Shown piece by piece: positions 1 through 8,872 of a stretch of DNA of 64,000 nt. Numbering within the stretch: position 1 is the first letter of the stretch; each line of letters begins with the position of its first letter. The stretch is taken from positions 683,411 through 747,410 of the forward strand of contig NZ_QLMK01000001.1 of NCBI RefSeq assembly GCF_003259955.1, written 5' to 3'. Origin of the DNA: Falsochrobactrum ovis. Lineage in GTDB: Bacteria; Pseudomonadota; Alphaproteobacteria; Rhizobiales; Rhizobiaceae. Made by a program: the position numbers and the translations under genes. The notes under the pieces were generated by a model, which saw nothing but the letters and a program-made list of their open reading frames with translations, did not search any database and was not told where the DNA came from.

Positions 1-1
1 G

Positions 2-1762
2 ATAACGCTGGTCGACGGTCCAGAACCTTTGCGTCGCAGGCTGGCCCAAGTGGGGGTAGTCGCGGATGATGTAGGTCAACAATTGCAGCCGATGCTGCGG
101 CCCGGACAGCGCCTAGTGAGCAAGGCCGGCGCGCTGTGGCGTTGGGATGGTTTTACCGCAAGGGCCGATGCGCCAACTCAGACCGCACAGCGCTTGGCGC
201 AAAAAAATCGGCTCGACGAACTTGAACAGGAAGCCATAACAGCGCGAAAGCGAGTTCAAACTGCACAGGAAAGCGTTGAGCAAGCGGAAGCCGAGGTGCG
301 GGAAGCTGTCGAATATGAGCGCGTTGCCCGCGACGCATGGCGGATGAACCAACGCAAATTGGACCAAGCACGCGAAGCACTATCTGTAGCAGAACGAGCA
401 GCAGGAGAGCTAGCGGCCAAACAATCCGCTTTAGAGGAGGCCAGAACTCGGCTTAAGGAAAACCTTGAGGAAGCGCAGATCCGCGCGGTTGAAGCAGAAG
501 ACCGTCTCAGCAGCATGCCCGATATTGAGGCTGTTACGCGAAAGTTGAACGAACTTAACAATCAGGTATTAGCCGACCGGGCGGCCCTTGCAGAAGCGCG
601 CGCCACCTATGAAGGCTTGCGGCGGGAGGCAGGATCACGCCAGCATCGTCTGGAGATGATAGCGCTTGAAAGACGCAACTGGATCGCCCGGGCTGAGAAT
701 GCTGCAATACAGATTGCAGCCCTCAATGATCGCCGCTTTGAGGCGACAGAAGAAGTGGAAAATCTCGTCGACGTGCCCGATGAGATTGAAAGACGTCGCC
801 GCGCTTTGCTTAACGAACTCGCCAACGCAGAAAGCGAACGGAATCAATCGGCGGACAAATTGGCCAAAGCCGAAGCTGAGCAGGCCGAACTCGACAAAGC
901 AGCCGCCCTTGCCATCCAACAACTGGCCACAAGTCGCGAGCAACGGGCACGTGCCGAAGAGCGACTGACAGCGGCAGAAGAACGGCGCAAAGATGCGGAA
1001 GCCCGCATTGCTGAAGTGCTCAATTGTGCGGCCCATGAAGCATTCCGGCATACGGGCCTGACACCGGAAGACAAATTACCTGATCCGGACCAATTGGAAC
1101 GGCAACTCGAGCGCCTCAAAATCGAGCGAGAAAGGCTCGGCGCGGTTAATCTACGCGCAGACGAGGAAAGCCAAGAGCTTATCGAGCGGCTCGATGCGCT
1201 GATTTCTGAGCGGGAAGACATCATTGAGGCCATCAAAAAATTGCGCCAAGCAATTCAGAACTTGAACCGCGAAGGTAGGGAACGGTTGCTCGCCGCGTTC
1301 GATGTCGTCAATGAGCAGTTCCAACGGCTGTTTACGCATTTGTTTGGCGGAGGCACGGCTGAATTACAGCTTATTGAAAGTGACGATCCGCTGGATGCAG
1401 GTCTGGAAATTATTGCGCGCCCACCCGGCAAAAAACCTCAGACAATGACACTCCTATCCGGCGGCGAGCAGGCGCTGACCGCTATGGCGCTAATATTTGC
1501 GGTGTTTTTGACCAATCCTGCGCCAATCTGTGTGCTGGATGAAGTCGATGCCCCGCTTGATGACCATAATGTCGAGCGTTTCTGCAATTTGATGGATGAA
1601 ATGGCAGAAACCACTCAGACGCGCTTTCTCATTATCACCCATAATCCAATCACAATGGCGCGCATGAACCGGCTATTCGGAGTAACCATGGGCGAACAGG
1701 GTGTCAGCCAGCTTGTTTCGGTTGATCTGCAAACCGCAGAAACTTTGCGCGAAGCAAGCTAA
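2..1762 (+). CDS. smc: Chromosome segregation protein SMC, C-terminal part (5' truncated by window edge)
   Basis: The frame is already open at base 2, so the gene starts outside the window; a TTG at 29 is only an internal codon. The visible 580 or so residues are a long Glu/Arg/Ala-rich coiled coil followed by the C-terminal ATPase half: the ABC signature LLSGGEQALTAMAL is encoded near 1452-1500 and the Walker B stretch ICVLDEVDAPLD near 1530-1560, then the D-loop/His switch region (FLIITHNP). SMC dimers with ScpA/ScpB compact and segregate the chromosome in the cytoplasm. The hinge, Walker A and N-terminal coil lie upstream and are not seen. The order smc then ppdK is, as far as I recall, shared with Brucella-type genomes. 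Confidence 0.95.
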   Translation: MTLVDGPEPLRRRLAQVGVVADDVGQQLQPMLRPGQRLVSKAGALWRWDGFTARADAPTQTAQRLAQKNRLDELEQEAITARKRVQTAQESVEQAEAEVREAVEYERVARDAWRMNQRKLDQAREALSVAERAAGELAAKQSALEEARTRLKENLEEAQIRAVEAEDRLSSMPDIEAVTRKLNELNNQVLADRAALAEARATYEGLRREAGSRQHRLEMIALERRNWIARAENAAIQIAALNDRRFEATEEVENLVDVPDEIERRRRALLNELANAESERNQSADKLAKAEAEQAELDKAAALAIQQLATSREQRARAEERLTAAEERRKDAEARIAEVLNCAAHEAFRHTGLTPEDKLPDPDQLERQLERLKIERERLGAVNLRADEESQELIERLDALISEREDIIEAIKKLRQAIQNLNREGRERLLAAFDVVNEQFQRLFTHLFGGGTAELQLIESDDPLDAGLEIIARPPGKKPQTMTLLSGGEQALTAMALIFAVFLTNPAPICVLDEVDAPLDDHNVERFCNLMDEMAETTQTRFLIITHNPITMARMNRLFGVTMGEQGVSQLVSVDLQTAETLREAS

Positions 1763-1769
1763 ACTGTGC

Positions 1770-2114
1770 CTATTTTTCACTCCAGACGGCTAATTCATTG
1801 CCAGCAGGATCAGTGAAGTGGAACCGGCGTCCACCCGGAAAAGAATAGATTGGTTTGATTATCTTACCACCAGCATCCGTTACGCTTTCCGCGGCTTCCT
1901 CCAGATTCTTGGCATAAAGCACAGGAAGCGGTTGAGGTCTTGCAGCGTTATCCGCATCAAAACCACCGTCCAAACCTTCGGAGAATGCAGCATATGTCGG
2001 TCCATAATCCGTAAACGACCAACCGAATACGCGCGAATAAAAGCTTTTGACTGAATCAAAAGAACCATTACCCGCAGGCATTTCAAGATAATCTAATTTG
2101 CCGTTCATACGCAT
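1770..2114 (-). CDS. VOC (glyoxalase/bleomycin resistance-fold) family protein
   Basis: A 114-residue single-domain protein with the beta-alpha-beta-beta-beta pattern of the vicinal oxygen chelate superfamily: an opening LDYLEMPAGN strand, FYSRVFGWSF helix, and the terminal FHFTDPAGNELAVW strand containing the conserved Glu ligand. Substrate cannot be named; members include glyoxalases, dioxygenases and antibiotic-binding proteins. The ATG at 2112-2114 has a GAGG motif 5 nt upstream and is preferred to the second ATG two codons later. It converges on smc with only 7 nt between the stops. Confidence 0.8.
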   Translation of the reverse strand: MRMNGKLDYLEMPAGNGSFDSVKSFYSRVFGWSFTDYGPTYAAFSEGLDGGFDADNAARPQPLPVLYAKNLEEAAESVTDAGGKIIKPIYSFPGGRRFHFTDPAGNELAVWSEK

Positions 2115-2319
2115 GTGAGCCTCATTGTTCTGGTTATGTTCCGATTAGTGCCCAAGATTATCCAAAAGTCAATTCTCTTAATGTGGAGTTTGGAAAATCC
2201 AATCGATTCGATTCGGGATTGCGTTCTTTTTAGATGGTGCGCGGCTGAAGGATCGCTTATGCAGAGGGCTCGCCCATGCATGGTTATGTTTGAGTGAAAT
2301 TCTGCGTAGGGAGACCAGA

Positions 2320-4992
2320 ATGGCGAAGTGGGTTTACTCATTTGGCAATGGAAAAGCAGATGGTACGGCCAGAGACCGTGAACTGCTCGGAGGGAAGGGC
2401 GCCAATCTTGCTGAAATGAGCAGCCTTGGCCTGCCGGTTCCGCCTGGCTTCACCATCACCACGGAAGTCTGCACGTCCTTTTACGAAAATCAGCACCGTT
2501 TTCCGCAAGAGCTCAACGCTCAAGTAGCAGATGCTCTCGCCCAGCTTGAGACGCTGACGGGCCGTAATTTGGGCGGGGCTAAAAAACCTCTTCTCGTCGC
2601 AGTCCGTTCTGGCTCTCGCGTTTCCATGCCGGGCATGATGGACACGGTACTAAACCTTGGGCTGAATGACGAAACGGTTTTAGGTCTCGCAAAAGAGGCC
2701 GGTGACGAGCGTTTTGCCTATGACAGCTATCGTCGCTTTATCCAGATGTATTCCGATATAGTGCTGGGCGTCGATCATGCTTTCTTCGAAGAAATCCTCG
2801 ACGATAAAAAATTGGCCTTAGGTGTCGATGTTGATACGGCACTCACTGCCGAAGATTGGAAAGAGGTCATTGCGCAATATAAAGCATGCGTGGAAGAGGA
2901 AACGGGCGACCAATTTCCACAAGATCCGCTCCAACAGCTTTGGGGTGCTATTGGAGCGGTCTGTTCGAGCTGGATGAATGCACGTGCGGTGACCTATCGC
3001 CGTCTGCATAACATCCCTGAAGCCTGGGGAACCGCGGTTAATGTGCAGGCCATGGTGTTTGGCAATATGGGCGAAACCTCAGCAACCGGGGTTGCTTTCA
3101 CCCGCAATCCGTCTACGGGCGAAAACAAACTCTACGGCGAGTTTTTGGTCAATGCGCAGGGTGAAGATGTCGTATCAGGTATTCGCACCCCGCTAAATAT
3201 CACGGAAGAAGCACGCATAGCCGCAGGTTCTGATAACCCCTCGCTCGAAAAATTGATGCCCGATGTTTTCGCTCAATTTCTTGAAGTCGCTAAAGGACTT
3301 GAGCGGCATTATCGCGATATGCAGGATCTGGAATTTACCATTGAGCGCGGCAACCTATGGATGCTGCAAACCCGATCGGGCAAACGTACGGCGAAAGCAG
3401 CGCTACGTATTGCTGTTGAAATGGCTGAGGAAGGGGTGATTAGCGAGGATGAAGCGATATTGCGCATCGACCCGGCGGCACTTGATCAACTTTTGCATCC
3501 TACCATTGATCCGCATGCCGAAAGACAGCTGATCGGCCAAGGTTTGCCAGCATCGCCCGGAGCTGCAACCGGCGAAATTGTGTTCACCTCGGAGGATGCT
3601 GAACAGGCGAAAGCAGAAGGTCGAAATGTTATTTTGGTGCGCGCTGAGACAAGCCCTGAGGATATTCACGGCATGCATGCAGCGGAAGGTATCTTGACCA
3701 CGCGCGGAGGGATGACGAGCCATGCCGCCGTTGTCGCACGCGGGATGGGTAAGCCCTGTGTGTCTGGTGCTGGTAGTTTACGCATTGATATTCGCAATGG
3801 TGTCCTGACTTCCGCAGGACAGGCCTTCAACAAGGGTGATATCATCACGATTGATGGCAGCGCAGGCCAGGTGCTCAAAGGCGCAGTAGCTATGCTCCAG
3901 CCAGAATTATCAGGCGATTTTGGTCGTCTTATGCAATGGGCTGACAAAGCGCGCAGCATGAAAGTGCGTGCAAACGCGGAAACCCCAGCCGATGCACGCG
4001 TTGCGCGCTCCTTTGGTGCAGAAGGTATCGGGCTCTGCCGAACCGAGCATATGTTTTTTGAAGGCGAACGCGTTAATCTCATGCGCGAAATGATCCTCGC
4101 GGATAATGAAGCGGGCAGGCGGTCAGCATTGGACCGGTTGCTGCCCATACAGCGCGCGGATTTTGTTGAATTATTTGAAATCATGAAGGGGCTGCCAGTC
4201 ACGATCCGCCTGCTAGACCCACCTTTGCATGAGTTTCTGCCACGCAGCTCAGCCGAAACAGAAGAGGTAGCCAGAGACTTAAAGATAGACCCAAATCGCT
4301 TACGCGAACAAGCGGACCATCTCCATGAATTCAATCCCATGTTGGGCCATCGCGGCTGCCGATTGGCGATTTCTTATCCCGAAATTGCAGAAATGCAGGC
4401 ACGGGCAATTTTTGAAGCGGCTGTTGAGGCAGGCAGAAAGAGTGGCGAACCCGTAGTGCCGGAAATTATGGTCCCGCTGGTCGGACTTAAGGCCGAACTT
4501 GATTTCGTCAAATCCCGTATCGACGCTATTGCGAAAGACATTATTAGCGAAGCCGGCATGCAGATTAATTACATGGTCGGCACCATGATTGAGCTGCCAC
4601 GCGCTGCCCTGCGCGCAGCAGAAATAGCACAGACGGCGGAGTTTTTCTCATTCGGCACCAATGATTTGACGCAGACGACTTTCGGTATTTCGCGCGATGA
4701 TGCTTCCGGTTTTTTGAGCACCTATCAAAATCGCGGGTTGATTGAACAGGATCCGTTCACTTCGCTTGACCTGGAAGGGGTGGGAGAATTAATCGAGCTG
4801 GCCGCCACACGGGGACGCAAAACACGTTCGGATCTTAAACTTGGTGTCTGTGGCGAGCACGCTGGCGACCCTACATCAATAGGTTTTTTCGAAAGTGTCA
4901 AACTTGATTACGTGTCCTGCTCACCTTTCCGCATACCGATTGCCCGTTTAGCGGCCGCTCAGGCCGCTATCAGAACAAAGAATTTGCGATAA
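2320..4992 (+). CDS. ppdK: Pyruvate, phosphate dikinase
   Basis: The 890-residue product interconverts ATP + pyruvate + phosphate and AMP + PEP + diphosphate, linking glycolytic and gluconeogenic flux in the cytoplasm. Seen are the N-terminal ATP-grasp domain (GKADGTARDRELLGGKGANL; VRSGSRVSMPGMMDT), the central phosphohistidine domain with GGMTSHAAVVARGMGKPC (catalytic His near residue 468), and the C-terminal PEP-binding barrel (EGIGLCRTEHMFF; FGTNDLTQTTFG; GVCGEHAGDP with the catalytic Cys near residue 843). Full family length. The frame is open from a TTG at 2290, but the ATG at 2320 has an AGGGAG motif 6 nt upstream and gives the conserved MAKWVYSFG start. Confidence 0.97.
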   Translation: MAKWVYSFGNGKADGTARDRELLGGKGANLAEMSSLGLPVPPGFTITTEVCTSFYENQHRFPQELNAQVADALAQLETLTGRNLGGAKKPLLVAVRSGSRVSMPGMMDTVLNLGLNDETVLGLAKEAGDERFAYDSYRRFIQMYSDIVLGVDHAFFEEILDDKKLALGVDVDTALTAEDWKEVIAQYKACVEEETGDQFPQDPLQQLWGAIGAVCSSWMNARAVTYRRLHNIPEAWGTAVNVQAMVFGNMGETSATGVAFTRNPSTGENKLYGEFLVNAQGEDVVSGIRTPLNITEEARIAAGSDNPSLEKLMPDVFAQFLEVAKGLERHYRDMQDLEFTIERGNLWMLQTRSGKRTAKAALRIAVEMAEEGVISEDEAILRIDPAALDQLLHPTIDPHAERQLIGQGLPASPGAATGEIVFTSEDAEQAKAEGRNVILVRAETSPEDIHGMHAAEGILTTRGGMTSHAAVVARGMGKPCVSGAGSLRIDIRNGVLTSAGQAFNKGDIITIDGSAGQVLKGAVAMLQPELSGDFGRLMQWADKARSMKVRANAETPADARVARSFGAEGIGLCRTEHMFFEGERVNLMREMILADNEAGRRSALDRLLPIQRADFVELFEIMKGLPVTIRLLDPPLHEFLPRSSAETEEVARDLKIDPNRLREQADHLHEFNPMLGHRGCRLAISYPEIAEMQARAIFEAAVEAGRKSGEPVVPEIMVPLVGLKAELDFVKSRIDAIAKDIISEAGMQINYMVGTMIELPRAALRAAEIAQTAEFFSFGTNDLTQTTFGISRDDASGFLSTYQNRGLIEQDPFTSLDLEGVGELIELAATRGRKTRSDLKLGVCGEHAGDPTSIGFFESVKLDYVSCSPFRIPIARLAAAQAAIRTKNLR

Positions 4993-5117
4993 TTTCTGTT
5001 TTCATCCGATGCGCAAATATGCTGTTTGAACGTTGCGGCAATGGTCACTAACTTTGACAATTTGTGCTGGGTGGCGGCAATGCTTAAACGGATATAAGAA
5101 ATCAATCCAATCGGTTA

Positions 5118-5519
5118 TCAGGGTTTGATATCCGATGGCGGTTCAGATGAGAGAATTTTCATCACGGCTGCATAATTGCGACCAAGGCTTTCAAACAATA
5201 AATTATCGCCTGTTAGCGGGGCGACGGACAAGGTCGTGCCGTCCTTGCCGAGCGTTACAAAAATGACTTGGTCCTGCGGCTGGCCCGCCACTGCGATTGC
5301 ACCTATCCGCTGTGCGTTTTCGGTATCAAGGGCTGGCATGTTGAAAAGAACCTCGCCGCCGACGCGTTCGGCTGCTTTGGCAAGGGCTGTGTCAAAGCCT
5401 TCGGTGAGCACATCAATAGCACCCAGTGCAAACTCTAACTCAACGGCTTCCAGCGAAATTTCCTGGCTGCCATTGGCCGAGCTCGATAAGTTGCTATTTT
5501 GATATGGGGTACGATTCAT
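5118..5519 (-). CDS. Hypothetical protein, 133 residues
   Basis: Acidic soluble protein with no signal peptide or membrane segment. It has an N-terminal Ser/Asn-rich stretch and a compact alpha/beta C-terminal part (GAIAVAGQPQDQVIFVTLG). I do not recognise a family. The ATG at 5517-5519 is chosen because GGAGAGG lies about 5 nt upstream; an in-frame start at 5561 would add 14 residues with no ribosome binding site. It is transcribed divergently from the DUF1499 gene, with a 207-base AT-rich intergenic region that probably holds promoters for both. Confidence 0.65.
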   Translation of the reverse strand: MNRTPYQNSNLSSSANGSQEISLEAVELEFALGAIDVLTEGFDTALAKAAERVGGEVLFNMPALDTENAQRIGAIAVAGQPQDQVIFVTLGKDGTTLSVAPLTGDNLLFESLGRNYAAVMKILSSEPPSDIKP

Positions 5520-5726
5520 ATCGCCTCTCCGACGAATCTGCAAAAGCCCCCGTATAAGCAATCATGCCGTTGATTAGTAGGTGCTGCAATAGGGTATCTG
5601 TTGATTTAATTATATTTTATCCTTTATTGCCCAGCTGACATTGTTTTCAGGCTAAATAATGAACCAGAGGTTTTACGTCGATCATGTCTCTGTTATGTCT
5701 GAGCTATCATATTATTTGGAGCGAGA

Positions 5727-6518
5727 ATGAATAAACTTCGCTACCAGCGCCGTGTATCTCGTTCAGCCATATGGGCACTCCGTTTAGGAGTTTTTTCGGC
5801 ACTGCTTTTATTCTTGGATTTTCTTGCGCATAGGTTTTGGGAGATAGAAACACCAGACGCGGTGATCATTGCGACTTTAAGTGCAATGCTTGCTACGATT
5901 GCATTGCTTTGTGCCGTTCAAGGTTTTCGCAATCTTTGGCAGAATGGCGATAAGGGTGGCACGCGCTCCTTTTGGGGCGGATTTTTAAGTTTGGTGGTGA
6001 TTGCGCTGTTGGGAGTGGTTGCCGGATTTTGGTATATCTCGCCCCCCATTTATGATGTGACCACCGATTATGAAACGCCGCTGCGGTTTCCTTCAACTAT
6101 GCCGGAGCGCACATTTCGGATGAACGCCATTACATCACGGGCTGAAACCGACATGATAATGCAATTATCGGCCTATCCGGAAGTTTCGCGCCGCCGCTAT
6201 GATGCATCGCCAGATCGCGTAGGGCAGGGTGTGGATGCTGTATTGGAAGGCTTTGGCTGGGAGCGTATCAGTCCCGCTCATGGAATATTGTCGCAACAGC
6301 CGGTATTAAACTTTGCCGCTGTAGCCCATAGTCCGATCTTGGGCCTGAAAAGCGACGTGGTCATTCGTCTGCAAGACGAAGGCGAAACCACATTGGTGGA
6401 TATGCGTGCAGTCTCTCGTTATGGAAACCGCGATATGGGGCTTAATGCAGCATTTATTACGCAATTTATGACCGCATTAGAGGGCGAAGTGAACAAAGCC
6501 CCGGCCGATGCAGAATAA
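5727..6518 (+). CDS. DUF1499 domain membrane protein
   Basis: The 263-residue protein has three N-terminal hydrophobic segments (about residues 14-32, 42-64 and 82-102), then a soluble domain that fits DUF1499 (FPSTMPERTFRMNAITSRAE; LGLKSDVVIRLQDEGETTLVDMRAVSRYG). DUF1499 proteins are common in alphaproteobacteria; their biochemical role is not established. The start ATG has GGAGCGAG 5-6 nt upstream. Its stop at 6516-6518 abuts the stop of the convergent hydrolase gene. Confidence 0.8.
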   Translation: MNKLRYQRRVSRSAIWALRLGVFSALLLFLDFLAHRFWEIETPDAVIIATLSAMLATIALLCAVQGFRNLWQNGDKGGTRSFWGGFLSLVVIALLGVVAGFWYISPPIYDVTTDYETPLRFPSTMPERTFRMNAITSRAETDMIMQLSAYPEVSRRRYDASPDRVGQGVDAVLEGFGWERISPAHGILSQQPVLNFAAVAHSPILGLKSDVVIRLQDEGETTLVDMRAVSRYGNRDMGLNAAFITQFMTALEGEVNKAPADAE

Positions 6519-7463
6519 TCAACCCGGCAAATAGGCCCCTTTTAGCGAAGGATCACCTTTGGTTGTTACTTCCCCCCGCGCCACCAAATCTTCCAAATGC
6601 GCCAGCACCGAAAGCCGCGCTGCGCCAAGAAGACGAGGATCGGTGTCGCGATAGATCGCTTGCACCATATCGCTGATGAACCGATCGCCTTGCCGGATGC
6701 GTTCGAGAACTGCGCGCTCCCGCATTTTGCGATGCGCGCGCAGCCCACGCACAAATGCAGCCGGGCGGGTCACCGCTCCGCCATGGCCCGGATAGTAAAC
6801 CTGATCTTCGCGGGCGAGCAGCTTATCAAGCGAGGACATATAATCGCTCATTGATCCATCCGGAGGCGCAACGATCGAAGTCGCCCACGCCATCACATGA
6901 TCGGCTGAGAATAAAATATCTCGCCCTTCCAATGCAAAAGCCATGTGATTGGCTGCATGCCCCGGAGTATGAATTCCGCGCAGGCGCCAGCCATCGCCCT
7001 CAACAATCTCACCGTCCGCGAGCGCGAGATCGGGTGTAAAATCCAGATCAGAACTCGCCTCAAGCCAACTTACTTCGCCGGCATGGTGCGGACGGGCGGG
7101 GCGATGCGGACCTTCAGCAACGATTTGCGCGCCAAAATCTTTCTTGAGCCGTTTTGCCAGCGGCGAATGATCAAGATGCGTATGGCTAACAAAAATATGA
7201 CTGACTGGTCGCCCTCTCACGACAGAAATTATCGCCCGATAATGGTCGTCATCTTCCGGGCCCGGATCGATGATGGCGAGCGTATCGCGTCCAATAATGT
7301 AACTATTAGTGCCGTGGAAGGTAAAAGCGCTCGGATTCTTCACAGTTAATCGCAGCACATCTTTATCTAACGAGACTGGCTCCCCATATGAAGGGTGGAA
7401 ACTATCGTCGAACACAAGCGCCATCAAATAATCCAATTTAACTTCTTTGGTGGGCAAGGGCAT
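6519..7463 (-). CDS. MBL-fold metallo-hydrolase (beta-lactamase-like)
   Basis: Cytoplasmic zinc-dependent hydrolase of the metallo-beta-lactamase fold. The metal-binding signature SHTHLDHS is clear, with further ligands in IHTPGHAANH, FSADHVM and YYPGHGG. A C-terminal winged helix-like extension (LGAARLSVLAHLEDLVARG) is typical of the LACTB2/RNase-like MBL subgroup; the substrate is unknown. The frame is open to 7619, but that extension runs antisense over a small gene with a good ribosome binding site (7547-7801), so the ATG at 7461-7463 (MPLPTKEV) is preferred; ATG at 7424 (MALVFDD) is also possible. Confidence 0.85.
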   Translation of the reverse strand: MPLPTKEVKLDYLMALVFDDSFHPSYGEPVSLDKDVLRLTVKNPSAFTFHGTNSYIIGRDTLAIIDPGPEDDDHYRAIISVVRGRPVSHIFVSHTHLDHSPLAKRLKKDFGAQIVAEGPHRPARPHHAGEVSWLEASSDLDFTPDLALADGEIVEGDGWRLRGIHTPGHAANHMAFALEGRDILFSADHVMAWATSIVAPPDGSMSDYMSSLDKLLAREDQVYYPGHGGAVTRPAAFVRGLRAHRKMRERAVLERIRQGDRFISDMVQAIYRDTDPRLLGAARLSVLAHLEDLVARGEVTTKGDPSLKGAYLPG

Positions 7464-7546
7464 AAGCCCTAACGCGGTTGGTTTCAATCGGTGGTCGGAC
7501 GAGGAAGTTCTGACCAGTACCGAGCCCCGGATGAAGGAGATAGAAA

Positions 7547-7801
7547 ATGCGCCAACGCCTATCAACTCTAAAGCCCAGCCTAATGCCAAAGCTAAGATCA
7601 CCTCTCCGCCAACCAGCACGCGGTATTATCTATGCTGCTATTGCCTTTTTCACGCTCGGGCTGGTGTCGTTGTTGGCTGCGACTGCGGAAATTCCCACCA
7701 TGATGCTTTTGATCCAAGCTTCGGCGCTGTTAGCAATCGCCTCTATCTATCGAACGTTCCGTGCACATTTGCAACCTGTGCGCGTGCGTAGATCACGTTA
7801 A
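7547..7801 (+). CDS. Small membrane protein, 84 residues
   Basis: The ATG is preceded by AAGGAGAT at about 6 nt. The product has a basic N-terminus (RQRLSTLKPSLMPKLR) and two hydrophobic segments (about residues 27-45 and 49-65), ending in a basic tail. This looks like a two-pass inner membrane protein of unknown function. It starts 84 bases from the divergent MBL hydrolase gene and is followed by a strong rho-independent terminator. A longer overlapping frame (7447-7791) is a shadow. Confidence 0.6.
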   Translation: MRQRLSTLKPSLMPKLRSPLRQPARGIIYAAIAFFTLGLVSLLAATAEIPTMMLLIQASALLAIASIYRTFRAHLQPVRVRRSR

Positions 7802-7816
7802 ACTTGTCCCTCATTC

Positions 7817-7845
7817 AAGGCCGGATTGTTCCGGCCTTTATTATT
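7817..7845 (+). terminator. Rho-independent terminator
   Basis: Nine-base-pair stem AAGGCCGGA/TCCGGCCTT (7817-7825 with 7830-7838) with a 4-base loop, followed by TATTATTT. It ends the small membrane protein gene and separates it from allA. Confidence 0.85.
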
Positions 7846-7925
7846 TCGATTGAAACTGCTTCACAGTTGACAATTCTCTTAGCAGGAAGCTTTGCTGCCA
7901 GCACGAATTTGTGCGGGAGGATGGG

Positions 7926-8435
7926 TTGAAGGTCGAGACGTTGAAAGTGGAGCCGCTCACCAAAGAAGCATTTGCGCCCTTTGGCGAGGTAATTGAGGTA
8001 GAAGGCGCGGAACGCCGTCTTATAAATAACGGAGTTACCGAGCGTTTTCATGATCTCGCACGGGTGGAAGCAAACGGAACTTCAGCGCGGGTTTTAATCA
8101 ATATTTTCCGTAGCCAACCCTTTGTAGTACCAATTGATATTGCCATGATGGAGCGCCATCCCTTTGGATCTCAGGCTTTCGTGCCGATGGATCGCAGACC
8201 GTTTTTGCTTGTGGTATCTGAAGATGTGGGAGGAATGCCGGGCAAGCCGCGTGCTTTTCTTGCGCGAGGGGACCAAGGTGTCAATTATGGCTGCAATATC
8301 TGGCATCATCCTCTGCTCGCACTCGAAGAGGTTTCAGATTTTTTGATCGTTGATCGGGCGGGAGAGGAAGATAATCTGGAGGAACATTTTTTCCGCGATA
8401 TCCTCTATCGTATCGAACATCTTCCTCAGGTCTAA
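7926..8435 (+). CDS. allA: Ureidoglycolate lyase
   Basis: The product cleaves ureidoglycolate to glyoxylate and urea in allantoin/purine degradation. The family pattern is clear: [15 protein letters not shown] at the N-terminus, [13 protein letters not shown] with a conserved His/Gln, and [14 protein letters not shown] with the active-site His region. Length (169) is normal. TTG at 7926 is chosen because GGAGG lies 5 nt before it and the product then begins [16 protein letters not shown]; a GTG at 7911 would add five residues. It is followed by uraH 14 nt later, consistent with a purine catabolism operon; other pathway genes are not in the window. Confidence 0.88.
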   Translation: MKVETLKVEPLTKEAFAPFGEVIEVEGAERRLINNGVTERFHDLARVEANGTSARVLINIFRSQPFVVPIDIAMMERHPFGSQAFVPMDRRPFLLVVSEDVGGMPGKPRAFLARGDQGVNYGCNIWHHPLLALEEVSDFLIVDRAGEEDNLEEHFFRDILYRIEHLPQV

Positions 8436-8449
8436 CATTGGAGGTTACT

Positions 8450-8806
8450 ATGGGTAAGCTTTCCACACATGTTCTTGATACTGCGCACGGTAGTCCAGCG
8501 GCAGCTATGCGCATTGAGCTTTATCGAATTGCATCAGACGGTACACGAGAGCTGATCAAGCGTACCGTGGCCAATCTTGATGGCCGGACGGATTCGCCGC
8601 TGCTTTCCGATGAAGAAATGCGCAACGGAACCTATGAGCTGAATTTTCATGTCGCAGAATATTTCGAATCCCGTGGGGTGGAACTGGCTAAACCACCGTT
8701 TTTAGATTTGGTTCCGATTCGATTTTCCATCGCGGATGAGACCTCTCATTACCATGTGCCGCTATTGGTAAGCCCTTGGTCTTATTCAACCTATCGAGGC
8801 AGTTGA
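8450..8806 (+). CDS. uraH: 5-hydroxyisourate hydrolase (transthyretin-like)
   Basis: The 118-residue product hydrolyses 5-hydroxyisourate, the product of urate oxidation, to OHCU. Diagnostic motifs are the N-terminal [15 protein letters not shown] and the C-terminal [17 protein letters not shown], whose terminal YRGS tetrapeptide separates the enzyme from true transthyretins. No signal peptide is seen, so it is cytoplasmic. The ATG at 8450 has GGAGG 5-6 nt upstream and lies 14 nt after allA, so the two are probably cotranscribed. Confidence 0.95.
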   Translation: MGKLSTHVLDTAHGSPAAAMRIELYRIASDGTRELIKRTVANLDGRTDSPLLSDEEMRNGTYELNFHVAEYFESRGVELAKPPFLDLVPIRFSIADETSHYHVPLLVSPWSYSTYRGS

Positions 8807-8811
8807 GGCAA

Positions 8812-8841
8812 CTTATCCCCGTCTCGCCGATAGGGGGTAAG
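8812..8841 (+). terminator. Stem-loop after uraH, possible terminator
   Basis: CTTATCCCC (8812-8820) pairs with GGGGGTAAG (8833-8841) over nine pairs including one G-T. No T-run follows, so it may be a factor-dependent or processing structure separating uraH from the next gene. Confidence 0.5.
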
Positions 8842-8872
8842 CTTCTTGAATTGACAACTCAAGGAGCTTTTA

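Noticed and set aside
2105-2341. Overlapping small ORFs on both strands between the VOC gene and ppdK
   Set aside because: They overlap the start regions of real genes and have no start signals or family features.
3666-4340. 224-codon minus-strand ORF inside ppdK
   Set aside because: Antisense shadow with Ser/Arg-rich low-complexity translation.
7464-7619. N-terminal extension of the MBL hydrolase
   Set aside because: It would run antisense over a small gene with a good AAGGAGAT site, and MBL relatives begin nearer MPLPTKEV/MALVFDD.
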